A stretch of DNA of 64,000 nucleotides, from NCBI GenBank assembly GCA_963847665.1, contig CAWKAO010000003.1:558001-622000 (forward strand). The letters run 5' to 3'. The translations under genes were made by a program, and so were the position numbers. The notes below the pieces were generated by a model, which was not told where the DNA came from, searched no databases, and saw only the letters and a program-made list of their open reading frames with translations. This DNA is from CAWKAO01 sp963847665. Its GTDB lineage: Bacteria > Actinomycetota > Humimicrobiia > Humimicrobiales > Humimicrobiaceae. This document shows positions 1 to 6,312 of this stretch, piece after piece. Position 1 is the stretch's first letter; the number at the start of each line of letters is the position of its first letter.

Positions 1-290
1 TGGCAATAGTTGTCTGTGCTGACCTTGACAGGGAAAAACATGTGGGTTACTGGCCGCAGGATTGTGCAGCTGCAACAGAAAATATCCTGCTTGAGGCACA
101 GCATCTGGGGATCGGTTCTGTATGGCTCGGTGTTTATCCAAGGGAGGACAGGGTAAACGGCATAAAAGAACTGCTCGGCCTGCCGGAACGGGTCATCCCG
201 ATGGCCGTTATTTCACTGGGATATCCTGCAGAAACAAAAGGACCTTCTGAGCGATTTGATAAGTCAAGGATCCATACTGATAAATGGTAG
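1..290 (+). CDS. Nitroreductase family protein, C-terminal part (5' end outside window)
   Basis: The reading frame is already open at base 3 and ends at 290, so only the last 95 or so residues are present. They show the nitroreductase C-terminal pattern: a YWPQDCAAATENILL helix, then an LGIGSVWLGVYP strand, and the closing LGYPAE...ERFDKSRIH..KW segment typical of FMN-dependent NfsB/NADH-oxidase-like nitroreductases. These enzymes are cytosolic FMN dimers that reduce nitro compounds, quinones or related acceptors with NAD(P)H. The substrate cannot be told from this fragment. The next gene follows after a short gap in the same direction. Confidence 0.85.
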   Translation, partial: AIVVCADLDREKHVGYWPQDCAAATENILLEAQHLGIGSVWLGVYPREDRVNGIKELLGLPERVIPMAVISLGYPAETKGPSERFDKSRIHTDKW

Positions 291-303
291 AATTGAAAAT
301 AAG

Positions 304-741
304 ATGAGATGTTATTTAACCGACACAAAAGAATGCAGCCTTAAGGTCACCGAAAGGCCGGACCAGGTATTTGTGGCATATAATTATAAGTACAAATCTG
401 TCCAGAAGGTAATCGAGGAAGCAGTGATCCCGACTTTTAAACTACTGAAGTTAGAGCCAAAGATAGCCAAAGAAGAGCTGAGGACAAAAGACTTTTTCTG
501 CAAGATATGCGAGCTTATTCAGGGTTCAAAGTATTTTCTGGCAAACCTAACAAATCCTACATTTAATGTCGGTCTGGAGCTGGGGCTGGCCCTGGGCCTA
601 AATAAGGATATTATTTTAATAGCAAGCAAAAGGACAAGGCTTCCCTCTGACCTTATAAGGCAGGAAGTGATATTTTATTCAGGTGATGCAGTGGATTTGA
701 AAGATAAGCTGATAAAGTTGCTAAAGCACAATAAAAAGTAG
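304..741 (+). CDS. TIR-like / nucleoside 2-deoxyribosyltransferase-like fold protein
   Basis: About 145 residues. The pattern is a first strand VFVAYNY, a helix ending in an acidic stretch, then ICELIQGSKYFLANLTNPTFNVGLELGLALGL, followed by IILIAS and a short C-terminal helix. The order strand, helix, (D/N)LT..N.NV..ELG.A is what is seen in stand-alone TIR-like and deoxyribosyltransferase-like domains that bind nucleotides. An in-frame start at 256 is possible, but it would overlap the nitroreductase. ATG at 304, just after that gene's stop, fits better, though no clear Shine-Dalgarno is visible. Function is unknown; nucleotide sensing or NAD/nucleoside hydrolysis are options. No defence partner gene is adjacent apart from the VapBC pair downstream. 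Confidence 0.55.
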   Translation: MRCYLTDTKECSLKVTERPDQVFVAYNYKYKSVQKVIEEAVIPTFKLLKLEPKIAKEELRTKDFFCKICELIQGSKYFLANLTNPTFNVGLELGLALGLNKDIILIASKRTRLPSDLIRQEVIFYSGDAVDLKDKLIKLLKHNKK

Positions 742-828
742 CAGATTCATTTACTTCATTTCAGAAATTTTTAAAGTTAAAATCTGGTTTTTCTTGGTAA
801 TTCAATTATAAATAATTTGTATTACAAT

Positions 829-871
829 AATACTAATTAGTATTGACAAATAAGTAATTTTGTATTCTAAT
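829..871 (+). promoter_or_regulatory. Candidate vapBC promoter with palindromic operator
   Basis: A perfect 16-bp palindrome, AATACTAATTAGTATT (829-844), overlaps the first bases of a TTGACA -35 box (843-848). A -10 region lies within TTTTGTATTCTAAT (858-871). This is the expected position for autorepression by the antitoxin-toxin complex of the VapBC pair that starts at 903. The palindrome is seen directly; the role is inferred. Confidence 0.5.
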
Positions 872-902
872 AAATCTAGGGGAAGGTGGTGCATTTTCTA
901 TA

Positions 903-1151
903 ATGGAAAGAATAATGAAGACTTTAAGGTTTCCAAAAGATCTTATTGATGAGATAGATCATATATCTCGGTCAAAGGAAGTGAACTTTACAGATTTTAT
1001 AACCTCTGCTGTCAGGTCATATATTGACCAGCTAAAATTTTCTGAGTCTGTTGCAGAAAGTGCTGGTATATGGTCCATCAAAGATCATCCTGAACTCTCT
1101 GAAGGGACAGAAAAATACATAAAAAAGATGAGGAAAGGCAGAAATTCCTGA
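903..1151 (+). CDS. Ribbon-helix-helix antitoxin (VapB-like)
   Basis: 82 residues. The N-terminal MKTLRFPKDLIDEIDHIS followed by a second helix, FTDFITSAVRSYI, is a MetJ/Arc/CopG ribbon-helix-helix DNA-binding unit. The C-terminal tail (about residues 45-82, rich in charged residues) is where such antitoxins wrap their toxin. The gene overlaps the PIN-domain toxin gene by one base (TGATG), so the two are translationally coupled. A GGAAGGTGG sequence lies 10-20 bases before the start. An alternative start four codons later (ATG at 915) is possible. As antitoxin it should repress its own promoter, and a palindrome is present at 829-844. Confidence 0.8.
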   Translation: MERIMKTLRFPKDLIDEIDHISRSKEVNFTDFITSAVRSYIDQLKFSESVAESAGIWSIKDHPELSEGTEKYIKKMRKGRNS

Positions 1152-1522
1152 TGGCTTTATTTGATACGGATATACTTATAGACCATCTTTTAAATAAAAT
1201 GGGAGCTACTGATACTTTATTGAAATTTAAAAATGAAAAGAATTACTGCAGTGTCATTACTTTGGGTGAGATATTATTTGGGATGAGGGAAAATGAAAGG
1301 GATAGGACCTTTAAATTCCTGGACAGCCTAAAGTCAATTGATGTAAATAAGCAAATAGTTATTCTAGCACATGATGTAAAAACAGGAGCAAAGGGATTTG
1401 ACCTTGAACTTTACGATTGTGTAATAGCGGCAACTGCAATTGTATATGACCTTATCCTTGTAACAAGAAATGCCAGGCATTATCCAGATAAGAGGATAAA
1501 GATCTTTGTCCCTGAGTATTAA
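1151..1522 (+). CDS. PIN-domain toxin ribonuclease (VapC-like)
   Basis: 123 residues, the usual VapC size. The first acidic residues are in ALFDTDILIDHLL (D5, D7, D11). A central conserved Glu is in TLGEILFG, and a C-terminal acidic position is in ELYDCVIAATAI, followed by LVTRNARHYPD. This is the standard PIN arrangement of acidic residues that bind Mg2+ and cleave RNA, often initiator tRNA or rRNA in VapC enzymes. The gene starts in the stop codon of its antitoxin. No truncation or missing acidic residue is visible, so the toxin looks functional, unlike the HigB-type toxin 1 kb downstream. Confidence 0.82.
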   Translation: MALFDTDILIDHLLNKMGATDTLLKFKNEKNYCSVITLGEILFGMRENERDRTFKFLDSLKSIDVNKQIVILAHDVKTGAKGFDLELYDCVIAATAIVYDLILVTRNARHYPDKRIKIFVPEY

Positions 1523-1536
1523 GGAAAAATAAGATT

Positions 1537-1863
1537 TTGAATGATGTAAGTGCATATATAGAAAAGCAGAGATCTCCTCAGAAGGAGGTATGTGAGAAGT
1601 TAAGGGAGATCATCCTTGAAACTTTTCCAGGAATAAAAGAGGAAATGAAATGGGGAGTGCCTGCTTTTGGTGATGGACTGTTTTATATTGTCGCTTTAAA
1701 GGAACATGTTAATCTGGGTTTTTCCATCGAAGGGCTTTCAAAGGAGCAACTGGAACTTTTTGATGGAGGGGGAAAGACGACCAGGCATATAAAGGTAAGT
1801 TCTATGGAAGACCTGGACAGGAGCCGGGTCATAAAACTACTTGAGATGGTGGGTAAAAGATGA
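1537..1863 (+). CDS. DUF1801 (YdhG/YdeI-like) family protein
   Basis: 108 residues with the DUF1801 pattern: an N-terminal helix ending in REIILETFPGIKEEMKWGVPAF, then a strand pair (LFYIVALKEHVNLGFS) and a final helix after TTRHIKVSS. The family fold resembles frataxin. Its members are small cytosolic proteins of unclear biochemical role, linked in some bacteria to iron or stress responses. The start is TTG at 1537 with AAGGA at 1521; the nearby ATGs are out of frame. It follows vapC by 14 bases and may share its transcript. Confidence 0.72.
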   Translation: MNDVSAYIEKQRSPQKEVCEKLREIILETFPGIKEEMKWGVPAFGDGLFYIVALKEHVNLGFSIEGLSKEQLELFDGGGKTTRHIKVSSMEDLDRSRVIKLLEMVGKR

Positions 1864-1880
1864 CAGGGATCATCAGGTCC

Positions 1881-2093
1881 TTATTTTATCAGGCTATCTT
1901 GATAAAGAAGCAGCATATTGAATCCATAAAAATAGTTCCTGAATGAACTTGCAGTGGAGTTATAGATGTTTTCGCCTGTAAAATAATCCACGATTGTTTC
2001 CTTCAATCTTTTTAATTCTCTTAACCTGTAAAAATCTTTCATACCTTCAGTTGTATAATCCAGTAGTTCTAGTGCTCTTTCAAAAGATATCAT
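1881..2093 (-). CDS. Small hypothetical protein
   Basis: 70 residues, mostly helical by composition (FERALELLDYTTEG, RELKRLKETIVDYF), with no motif that I recognise. A GGAGGGAG sequence lies about 25 bases upstream of the ATG, further than usual for a ribosome binding site, so either the start is wrong or the frame is not translated. It is convergent with the DUF1801 gene. It could be a real small protein or a remnant of a longer gene. Confidence 0.35.
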   Translation of the reverse strand: MISFERALELLDYTTEGMKDFYRLRELKRLKETIVDYFTGENIYNSTASSFRNYFYGFNMLLLYQDSLIK

Positions 2094-2221
2094 GGAATAT
2101 TCGGTATTATCTTTCTCCCTCCATTTAAGGCATTATATTTTAATTAATTATATAAATACACATATATCTAAATATGCTATAATATTATAAGATAATTGGG
2201 TTTCAATGTAATTTTATAAAA

Positions 2222-2250
2222 TTGACAAAAGTTAACTTATAAGTTAACAT
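2222..2250 (+). promoter_or_regulatory. HigBA-type promoter with perfect 18-bp palindromic operator
   Basis: TTGACA (2222-2227), a 17-base spacer and TAACAT (2245-2250). The perfect palindrome GTTAACTTATAAGTTAAC (2231-2248) fills the spacer and runs into the -10 box, so a bound repressor would block RNA polymerase. Transcription would begin near 2257, practically at the ATG of the toxin gene (2256), so the message may be leaderless. Confidence 0.7.
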
Positions 2251-2255
2251 TTGAG

Positions 2256-2612
2256 ATGAAAAGAAGAGTAATATTTTATAAAAACTATGAAAATAAATGT
2301 CCTGTAAAGGATTTTCTAGACAGCCTACCCGGTAAGGTAGCGCAAAAAATTACTTGGGTAATTTAATTGTTAGAGGAACTTGATTCAATTCCTCAGGTTT
2401 ATTTTAAAAAGCTCGTTGGGACAAAAGATATTTGGGAATGCAGGATAAAAGTGGGTTCTGACTCATATCGGATATTATGTTTTTTAATGGCTAATTCAGA
2501 AATTATACTAACGAATGGATTTCTGAAGAAGACACGAAAAATTCCCAAACTTGAAATAATAAGGGCAAGTGTTTTTAGGAATGATTTTATTAGGAGAAAA
2601 AACTATGAGTGA
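2256..2612 (+). pseudogene. HigB/RelE-type (Gp49-like) toxin, interrupted by an in-frame TAA
   Basis: Reading from ATG 2256 gives MKRRVIFYKN...VKDFLDSLPGKVAQKITWVI, then TAA at 2364-2366. The very same frame continues as LLEELDSIPQVYFKKLVGTKDIWECRIK and on to 2612. This is the order of a HigB-type toxin of about 118 residues (WV.KLLEEL...YFKKL...LWE.R), so one nonsense change at codon 37 splits it. The downstream part includes the conserved basic strand region YRILCF and FLKKTRKIP. Restarting at TTG 2367 would lack the first strand and helix. The toxin is therefore probably inactive, while its antitoxin gene, which overlaps the end by 8 bases, is intact. Confidence 0.75.
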
Positions 2613-2880
2613 TTTAAAAAAATATATAGAAGAAAGAAAAAAAACAGACAAAGAGTTTTTAGCTAATTTTGATGAAGGTTATAAAAATTTTAAAATCGGA
2701 GTAATCATAAAGCAAACAAGAAAATCTGCCGGATTAACTCAGCAAGAACTTGCTAAAAAATTAAATACAAAAAAAAGTGCTATATCCAGGATAGAAAATC
2801 ATTCGGAAGATATAAAATTATCTACATTGATTCGCATAGTTTCTACTCTGGGTAAAAAGTTAAATATTAATATTTCATAA
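2605..2880 (+). CDS. XRE-family HTH antitoxin (HigA-like)
   Basis: 91 residues. A helix-turn-helix of the Cro/CI type occupies about residues 35-88: IIKQTRKSAGLTQQELAKKL, then KKSAISRIENH, and KLSTLIRIVSTLGKKL. ATG 2605 is chosen because TAGGAG stands 10 bases upstream; the in-frame upstream ATG at 2569 has no such site. The gene overlaps the end of the broken toxin gene. The order toxin then antitoxin is that of HigBA modules. It probably binds the palindrome at 2231-2248. Confidence 0.82.
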   Translation: MSDLKKYIEERKKTDKEFLANFDEGYKNFKIGVIIKQTRKSAGLTQQELAKKLNTKKSAISRIENHSEDIKLSTLIRIVSTLGKKLNINIS

Positions 2881-2944
2881 TCTGACAAAAACTTATTTAG
2901 GCCTTCGAACTGGTATATATCACTAATCGATTCTGGAGAAAAAA

Positions 2945-3337
2945 ATGAGGACACTAAAAATTACTATATTAACGGCTTTTTTATTGATCATATTTATGGT
3001 CTCTGTCCTGATCGCCACAGGTTGCTCAAGCAGGCAGAACGCCGATGATGCTGTCAGTTCACAGATCGGAATAAGGGGCCGAATAACTGATATAAAGACC
3101 GATGGGGAGAATGCAAACATCAGGGTGGAAGGTGCAATAGAAGATGATACAGTATACGATAAAGCACAGGTCCGCATAGATCCAGATACTATGATACAGA
3201 AAGACGAAATGAGCCGGCTGTTTGAGATACCCGATTTAAAGATAGGTGATAGGGTAGAAGTCATATTTAAGGGGGCGGTAGCAGAATCTTATCCGGTACA
3301 GGGGACCGCTGCTATTGTCAGGATAATAACAAAATAA
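2945..3337 (+). CDS. Small secreted lipoprotein, DUF3221/YobA-like
   Basis: 130 residues. An N-terminal hydrophobic segment (about residues 8-26) ends in a lipobox, LIATGC, so the protein should be exported, lipidated at the Cys and anchored outside the membrane. The mature part (IRGRITDIKTDGENANIRVEG...AQVRIDPDTMI...IGDRVEVIFKG) is a small beta-barrel-like domain resembling DUF3221 (YobA), whose function is unknown. A GGAGAAAAA ribosome binding site precedes the ATG. It is monocistronic by appearance. Confidence 0.7.
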   Translation: MRTLKITILTAFLLIIFMVSVLIATGCSSRQNADDAVSSQIGIRGRITDIKTDGENANIRVEGAIEDDTVYDKAQVRIDPDTMIQKDEMSRLFEIPDLKIGDRVEVIFKGAVAESYPVQGTAAIVRIITK

Positions 3338-3354
3338 AGAAAAGATAGGAAATC

Positions 3355-3613
3355 ATGAGAAAAGAAATGGAAGAAGCCTTAAAAGACCCATTATTTTTAA
3401 AAAGATATTAAAGATACTATGGATGATTTCAAAAGTTCTGATGCAGAAACCGTCGAAATGCTGGAAGATTTTGATTCATCTTCAAAGGAGGAAGCTTTAA
3501 ATAAGACTCGCAGTCTTTTAAAAGGAAGGGTTAAAAAGGAAATAAAAAGTGAAGGTATGGTTGATGAAATCAGGGATGATTGGGAGAAGAGGATTAAAAT
3601 AAATATAAAATAA
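3355..3613 (+). CDS. Small charged hypothetical protein, apparently frameshifted
   Basis: From ATG 3355 (with AGGA upstream) the frame reads MRKEMEEALKDPLFLK and then stops at 3411 after an A5 run (3399-3403). In the +1 frame the sequence continues without a break as DIKDTMDDFKSSDAETVEML... to 3613. Joined, this gives about 85 residues of acidic and basic helices with no signal peptide or known motif. The clean join suggests one gene with one extra A. Alternatively, only the second frame (from ATG 3419) is translated. Function is unknown. Confidence 0.45.
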
Positions 3614-3636
3614 TCATTTTCGATAGTTATAAATAA

Positions 3637-3672
3637 TAAGCGGCTACATCCTGTTAGGGGTGTAACCGCTTA
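3637..3672. terminator. Hairpin between convergent genes, possible terminator
   Basis: TAAGCGG (3637-3643) pairs with CCGCTTA (3666-3672), extended inwards by TACA/TGTA with one mismatch. It sits between the end of the gene at 3613 and the end of the minus-strand gene at 3718. No T-run follows on the plus strand, so terminator activity is uncertain. Confidence 0.4.
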
Positions 3673-3717
3673 GTGCAACTAGCTGCTAAAAGATCTTGTT
3701 TGCTAGAGATGTTCTTA

Positions 3718-4149
3718 TTACTCACAATATATCTTTACAGTTTCCTTGCCTTCCACATTTACGGATAGGTCATCGATCTGTCGAAGTATTTCGTCAAGGT
3801 CCTCCGGTTTTAGTTTGGAAAAATCTGCGTTTATGCCTTTTTCATGGAGGGCATCATTTACCTTACCCTGTGCATCTTTGGGTATGAAGGAAGCCAGTTT
3901 TAATCCAGCGCGGATCAGCTTAAGCGGTACCCTTATATTGACCCTGTCATGCTGCTTTTCTCCTGCAGGGTCCGGTTCCACGACGACCCTCAGGTATTTT
4001 GGGCTGGTTGTTTTTGCGCCGTCATCTGAGCCAGAGCTGTATTCTTCTTGTCCCTGTCCTGATAATGCTGATAGCAACCTGTCTGCTTCGTCTGCAGTTA
4101 TCTTTCCCTCTGCAAGCAGATCTAATATTCTTTTTCTTTCTTCACTCAT
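3718..4149 (-). CDS. SHOCT-like domain protein (YvlB/LiaX N-terminal type)
   Basis: 143 residues. The first 30 residues, MSEERKRILDLLAEGKITADEADRLL, are the SHOCT-like/YvlB-N helix pair found at the start of envelope-stress proteins of the LiaX/DUF4097 group. A Ser/Gly/Asp linker follows. A second segment (about residues 50-143) has a strand YLRVVVEP, then VNIRVPLKLIRAGLKLASFIP and a C-terminal helix-strand unit. It is the last gene of a three-gene operon with a DUF2089 regulator and a membrane protein, an association I know from other bacteria. Cytosolic; probably regulatory. Confidence 0.7.
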   Translation of the reverse strand: MSEERKRILDLLAEGKITADEADRLLSALSGQGQEEYSSGSDDGAKTTSPKYLRVVVEPDPAGEKQHDRVNIRVPLKLIRAGLKLASFIPKDAQGKVNDALHEKGINADFSKLKPEDLDEILRQIDDLSVNVEGKETVKIYCE

Positions 4150-4240
4150 TTTTTTCTCCTGTCTATTTTTAATTTTTTAAAAAATCCCTTTAAATTTTCT
4201 TTTAATCCTATATCGTCCTGTTTTTTGGTCCTGCGGCTAG

Positions 4241-4519
4241 CTATCTTAAATTTATATAGACAACACTTCCTTCTTTAGATTCCACATCCACCTTGAGTCC
4301 TGACAGATTAAATATCAGCTCAAATACCGCCTTATAGGAATAGAGCACAAGCCGTCCCTTTCCGCTGGGCCAGAGGATAAGCGCTAACAGCAGGATTATA
4401 GGGGCCGGGAGCACAAGCAATGGCAGGATCACCAGCCAGAGAAGAAATAGTGGAAGCCAGATACCAAATCTCTTATGGTCCTTGTCTTTTACCCTTAATT
4501 TTAGGATCAATGGGATCAT
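4241..4519 (-). CDS. Small membrane protein of the DUF2089 operon
   Basis: 92 residues. Two strongly hydrophobic stretches lie close together at about residues 20-52 (IWLPLFLLWLVILPLLVLPAP, then IILLLALILWP) and probably form one helical hairpin. A cytosolic C-terminal part follows, ending in SKEGSVVYINLR. Its ATG overlaps the end of the DUF2089 gene by four bases, so it is translationally coupled to it. Function is unknown; by position it may be a membrane partner for the regulator and the SHOCT-like protein. Confidence 0.65.
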   Translation of the reverse strand: MIPLILKLRVKDKDHKRFGIWLPLFLLWLVILPLLVLPAPIILLLALILWPSGKGRLVLYSYKAVFELIFNLSGLKVDVESKEGSVVYINLR

Positions 4520-4884
4520 TTTTTACCTCCTAACTTTTTAATTGCATCCTCAGCAGATATCTCTCCTTTTTCAAGCTGCCTCAAAACTTCATTGCTTGAA
4601 GCGGGAGGATTTATCTCTACAAACTCCAGTCGCTGTGAAATCTTGTTCAGTCTGGCCTTTACTGTAGGGTAACTTATCCCGAATAGTTCCTCCATGTCCT
4701 TTATCGAACCCTGGCACCTCATAAAAGCTGTCACAAATATCTGGTCCTCCAGGGTAAGCTGGGCAAGGGGGGGAAGTTCAAAATCTCCCTCGATAGCGAT
4801 CCCTGTTTTTTTTATCCTGACCCTCTCTATACCGACATCTTCGCCCCTTGTCAGTTCTGTAAGTTCTTTCCAATCATGTTTCAT
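4516..4884 (-). CDS. DUF2089 family regulatory protein
   Basis: 122 residues. The central part, LTLEDQIFVTAFMRCQGSIKDMEELFGISYPTVKARLNKI, looks like a sigma-70 region-4-type helix-turn-helix and is the hallmark of DUF2089. The C-terminal VLRQLEKGEISAEDAIKKL is a SHOCT-like helix pair similar to the start of the protein encoded at the end of the same operon. The full-length DUF2089 N-terminal zinc ribbon is absent. It is probably a DNA-binding regulator acting on its own operon. It is first in the operon and divergent from the SbcD-like gene. Confidence 0.75.
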   Translation of the reverse strand: MKHDWKELTELTRGEDVGIERVRIKKTGIAIEGDFELPPLAQLTLEDQIFVTAFMRCQGSIKDMEELFGISYPTVKARLNKISQRLEFVEINPPASSNEVLRQLEKGEISAEDAIKKLGGKK

Positions 4885-4938
4885 ATTTTCACTCCAGTTT
4901 TCTCAGTTATGGAACAATAAAAATTAAATTTCCTGATA

Positions 4939-4967
4939 AATTTAAACTAAAATATTAATAATGTCAA
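4939..4967 (-). promoter_or_regulatory. Promoter of the DUF2089 operon
   Basis: On the minus strand TTGACA (4967-4962) is followed after 17 bases by TAAATT (4944-4939), with transcription reading towards the ATG at 4884. The stretch 4885-5236 between the divergent genes is otherwise extremely AT-rich (4920-5040 is almost only A and T), with no gene. Confidence 0.6.
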
Positions 4968-5070
4968 GTAATATATTAAATTTATTAATATATATTATAA
5001 AATTAATTAATATTATTAATATTATTGCTATAATTATTTAAAAATATGAAGGCAACAGCCTTACAAAGCA

Positions 5071-5098
5071 TTGACAAAAATTGATCATAGAATAATAT
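5071..5098 (+). promoter_or_regulatory. Candidate promoter upstream of the SbcD-like gene
   Basis: TTGACA (5071-5076), a 16-base spacer and TAATAT (5093-5098) on the plus strand, about 140 bases before the SbcD-like ATG. An inverted repeat ATGACA-6 nt-TGTCAT lies at 5196-5213 in the leader and could be an operator. Confidence 0.55.
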
Positions 5099-5236
5099 AT
5101 AAAATCGATGCTAAAAATTTTAAAGTGTTTATATTAAAATTGAGACACAGGCAGAGTATTTATAATCTGGATATTTAATATCCAATAAAACTAATATGAC
5201 AGACTATTGTCATAATGCGTGGGCGATAATTTAATA

Positions 5237-6298
5237 ATGAAAATAGCAATAACAGCAGATATACATTTAAAAGCAGGGAAGGAATGCCCTGAACGATTCA
5301 ATGCTTTAAAAAATATATTTGACCAGGTTGTTTCGGAGGGCATCAATGAACTCATTATTGCAGGGGATCTCTTTGATGCGCAAAGCCAGGATTATTCTTT
5401 GTTTGATAATCTCTGTGCAGATAAGAAATATGCCGCTATAAACATCTATGTCATCCCTGGAAACCACGATCCCATGTTGAATCAGAAGTATTTTTCAGCA
5501 GGCAATATCAAAATATTTGAAGGGCCGGGTTTTCTTGAATTTAATGGCACACCCTCCAGGTTTTTTCTGATCCCCTATCATCGAAACAAGACAATGGGGG
5601 AAATAATCGCAAAATATAAGGATTCTCTATCAGGCCAGTGGGTTCTTATCGGGCATGGGGATTACCTTTCCGGTATAAAAAATCCTAACACATATGAATC
5701 AGGAGTTTACATGCCACTGTCAAGGACAGATATTGAATTTTATGAACCCTTCAGGGCAATACTCGGGCATATCCACAAAAAGATGGAAGCAGGAAAGGTG
5801 TTTTATCCGGGTTCTCCCTGCGGTATGGATATTAACGAGACAGGCCGGCGGAGCTTTATGATTCTTGACTTAAACGATATGAATATTTCCACAAAAACAG
5901 TCAAGACTGATGTCCTGTATTTTAATGAGAGTCTCATTGCGCTTCCTTCTGAAAATGAATTTGAAGATATAAAAAATAAAGTTACAGGCTTAAAAAAGAG
6001 CTGGGAGTTAAGCAGGGAAGAGATATCCGGGACAAGAATACGTCTGAAAGTAAGGGGTTATACATCAGATCGCAAGGAGCTTGTCAGGGTGCTGGGAGAA
6101 GTGCTTTCAGGCCTTACTTATTATAATGATGAGGGACCTGATATAAGTGAGGTCCTCCTTTTTAATGACCCCGAGCGCATAGGGATCATAGACAGGGTCA
6201 AGAAGCAGATAGATGAGGTAGCGGATGAGAACGGATATGATCTGTACAGGCGCGACCTTATAATAGAACAGGCTCTTGCTATAATTTTAAAGGAATAG
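5237..6298 (+). CDS. SbcD/Mre11-like metallophosphoesterase (DNA repair exonuclease)
   Basis: 353 residues. The calcineurin-type metallophosphoesterase motifs are all present in order: TADIHL (D8, H10), GDLFD, GNHDP, IGHGDY and LGHIHKK. They form the two-metal nuclease site of SbcD/Mre11 and YhaO proteins. A C-terminal part of about 130 residues (after YPGSPCGMDINETGRRSF) is the capping and partner-binding region. ATG 5237 is preferred because it puts the first strand MKIAITADIH at the N-terminus; a GTG six codons upstream is possible. The gene ends 14 bases before an SbcC/YhaN-like ATPase, so the two should form a DNA-end-processing complex. Confidence 0.85.
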   Translation: MKIAITADIHLKAGKECPERFNALKNIFDQVVSEGINELIIAGDLFDAQSQDYSLFDNLCADKKYAAINIYVIPGNHDPMLNQKYFSAGNIKIFEGPGFLEFNGTPSRFFLIPYHRNKTMGEIIAKYKDSLSGQWVLIGHGDYLSGIKNPNTYESGVYMPLSRTDIEFYEPFRAILGHIHKKMEAGKVFYPGSPCGMDINETGRRSFMILDLNDMNISTKTVKTDVLYFNESLIALPSENEFEDIKNKVTGLKKSWELSREEISGTRIRLKVRGYTSDRKELVRVLGEVLSGLTYYNDEGPDISEVLLFNDPERIGIIDRVKKQIDEVADENGYDLYRRDLIIEQALAIILKE

Positions 6299-6312
6299 TT
6301 CTAAAGATAAAT

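Noticed and set aside
4920..5040. Replication origin in the near-pure AT stretch.
   Set aside because: No DnaA-box cluster and no dnaA, dnaN or partition genes nearby; it is an ordinary AT-rich divergent intergenic region.
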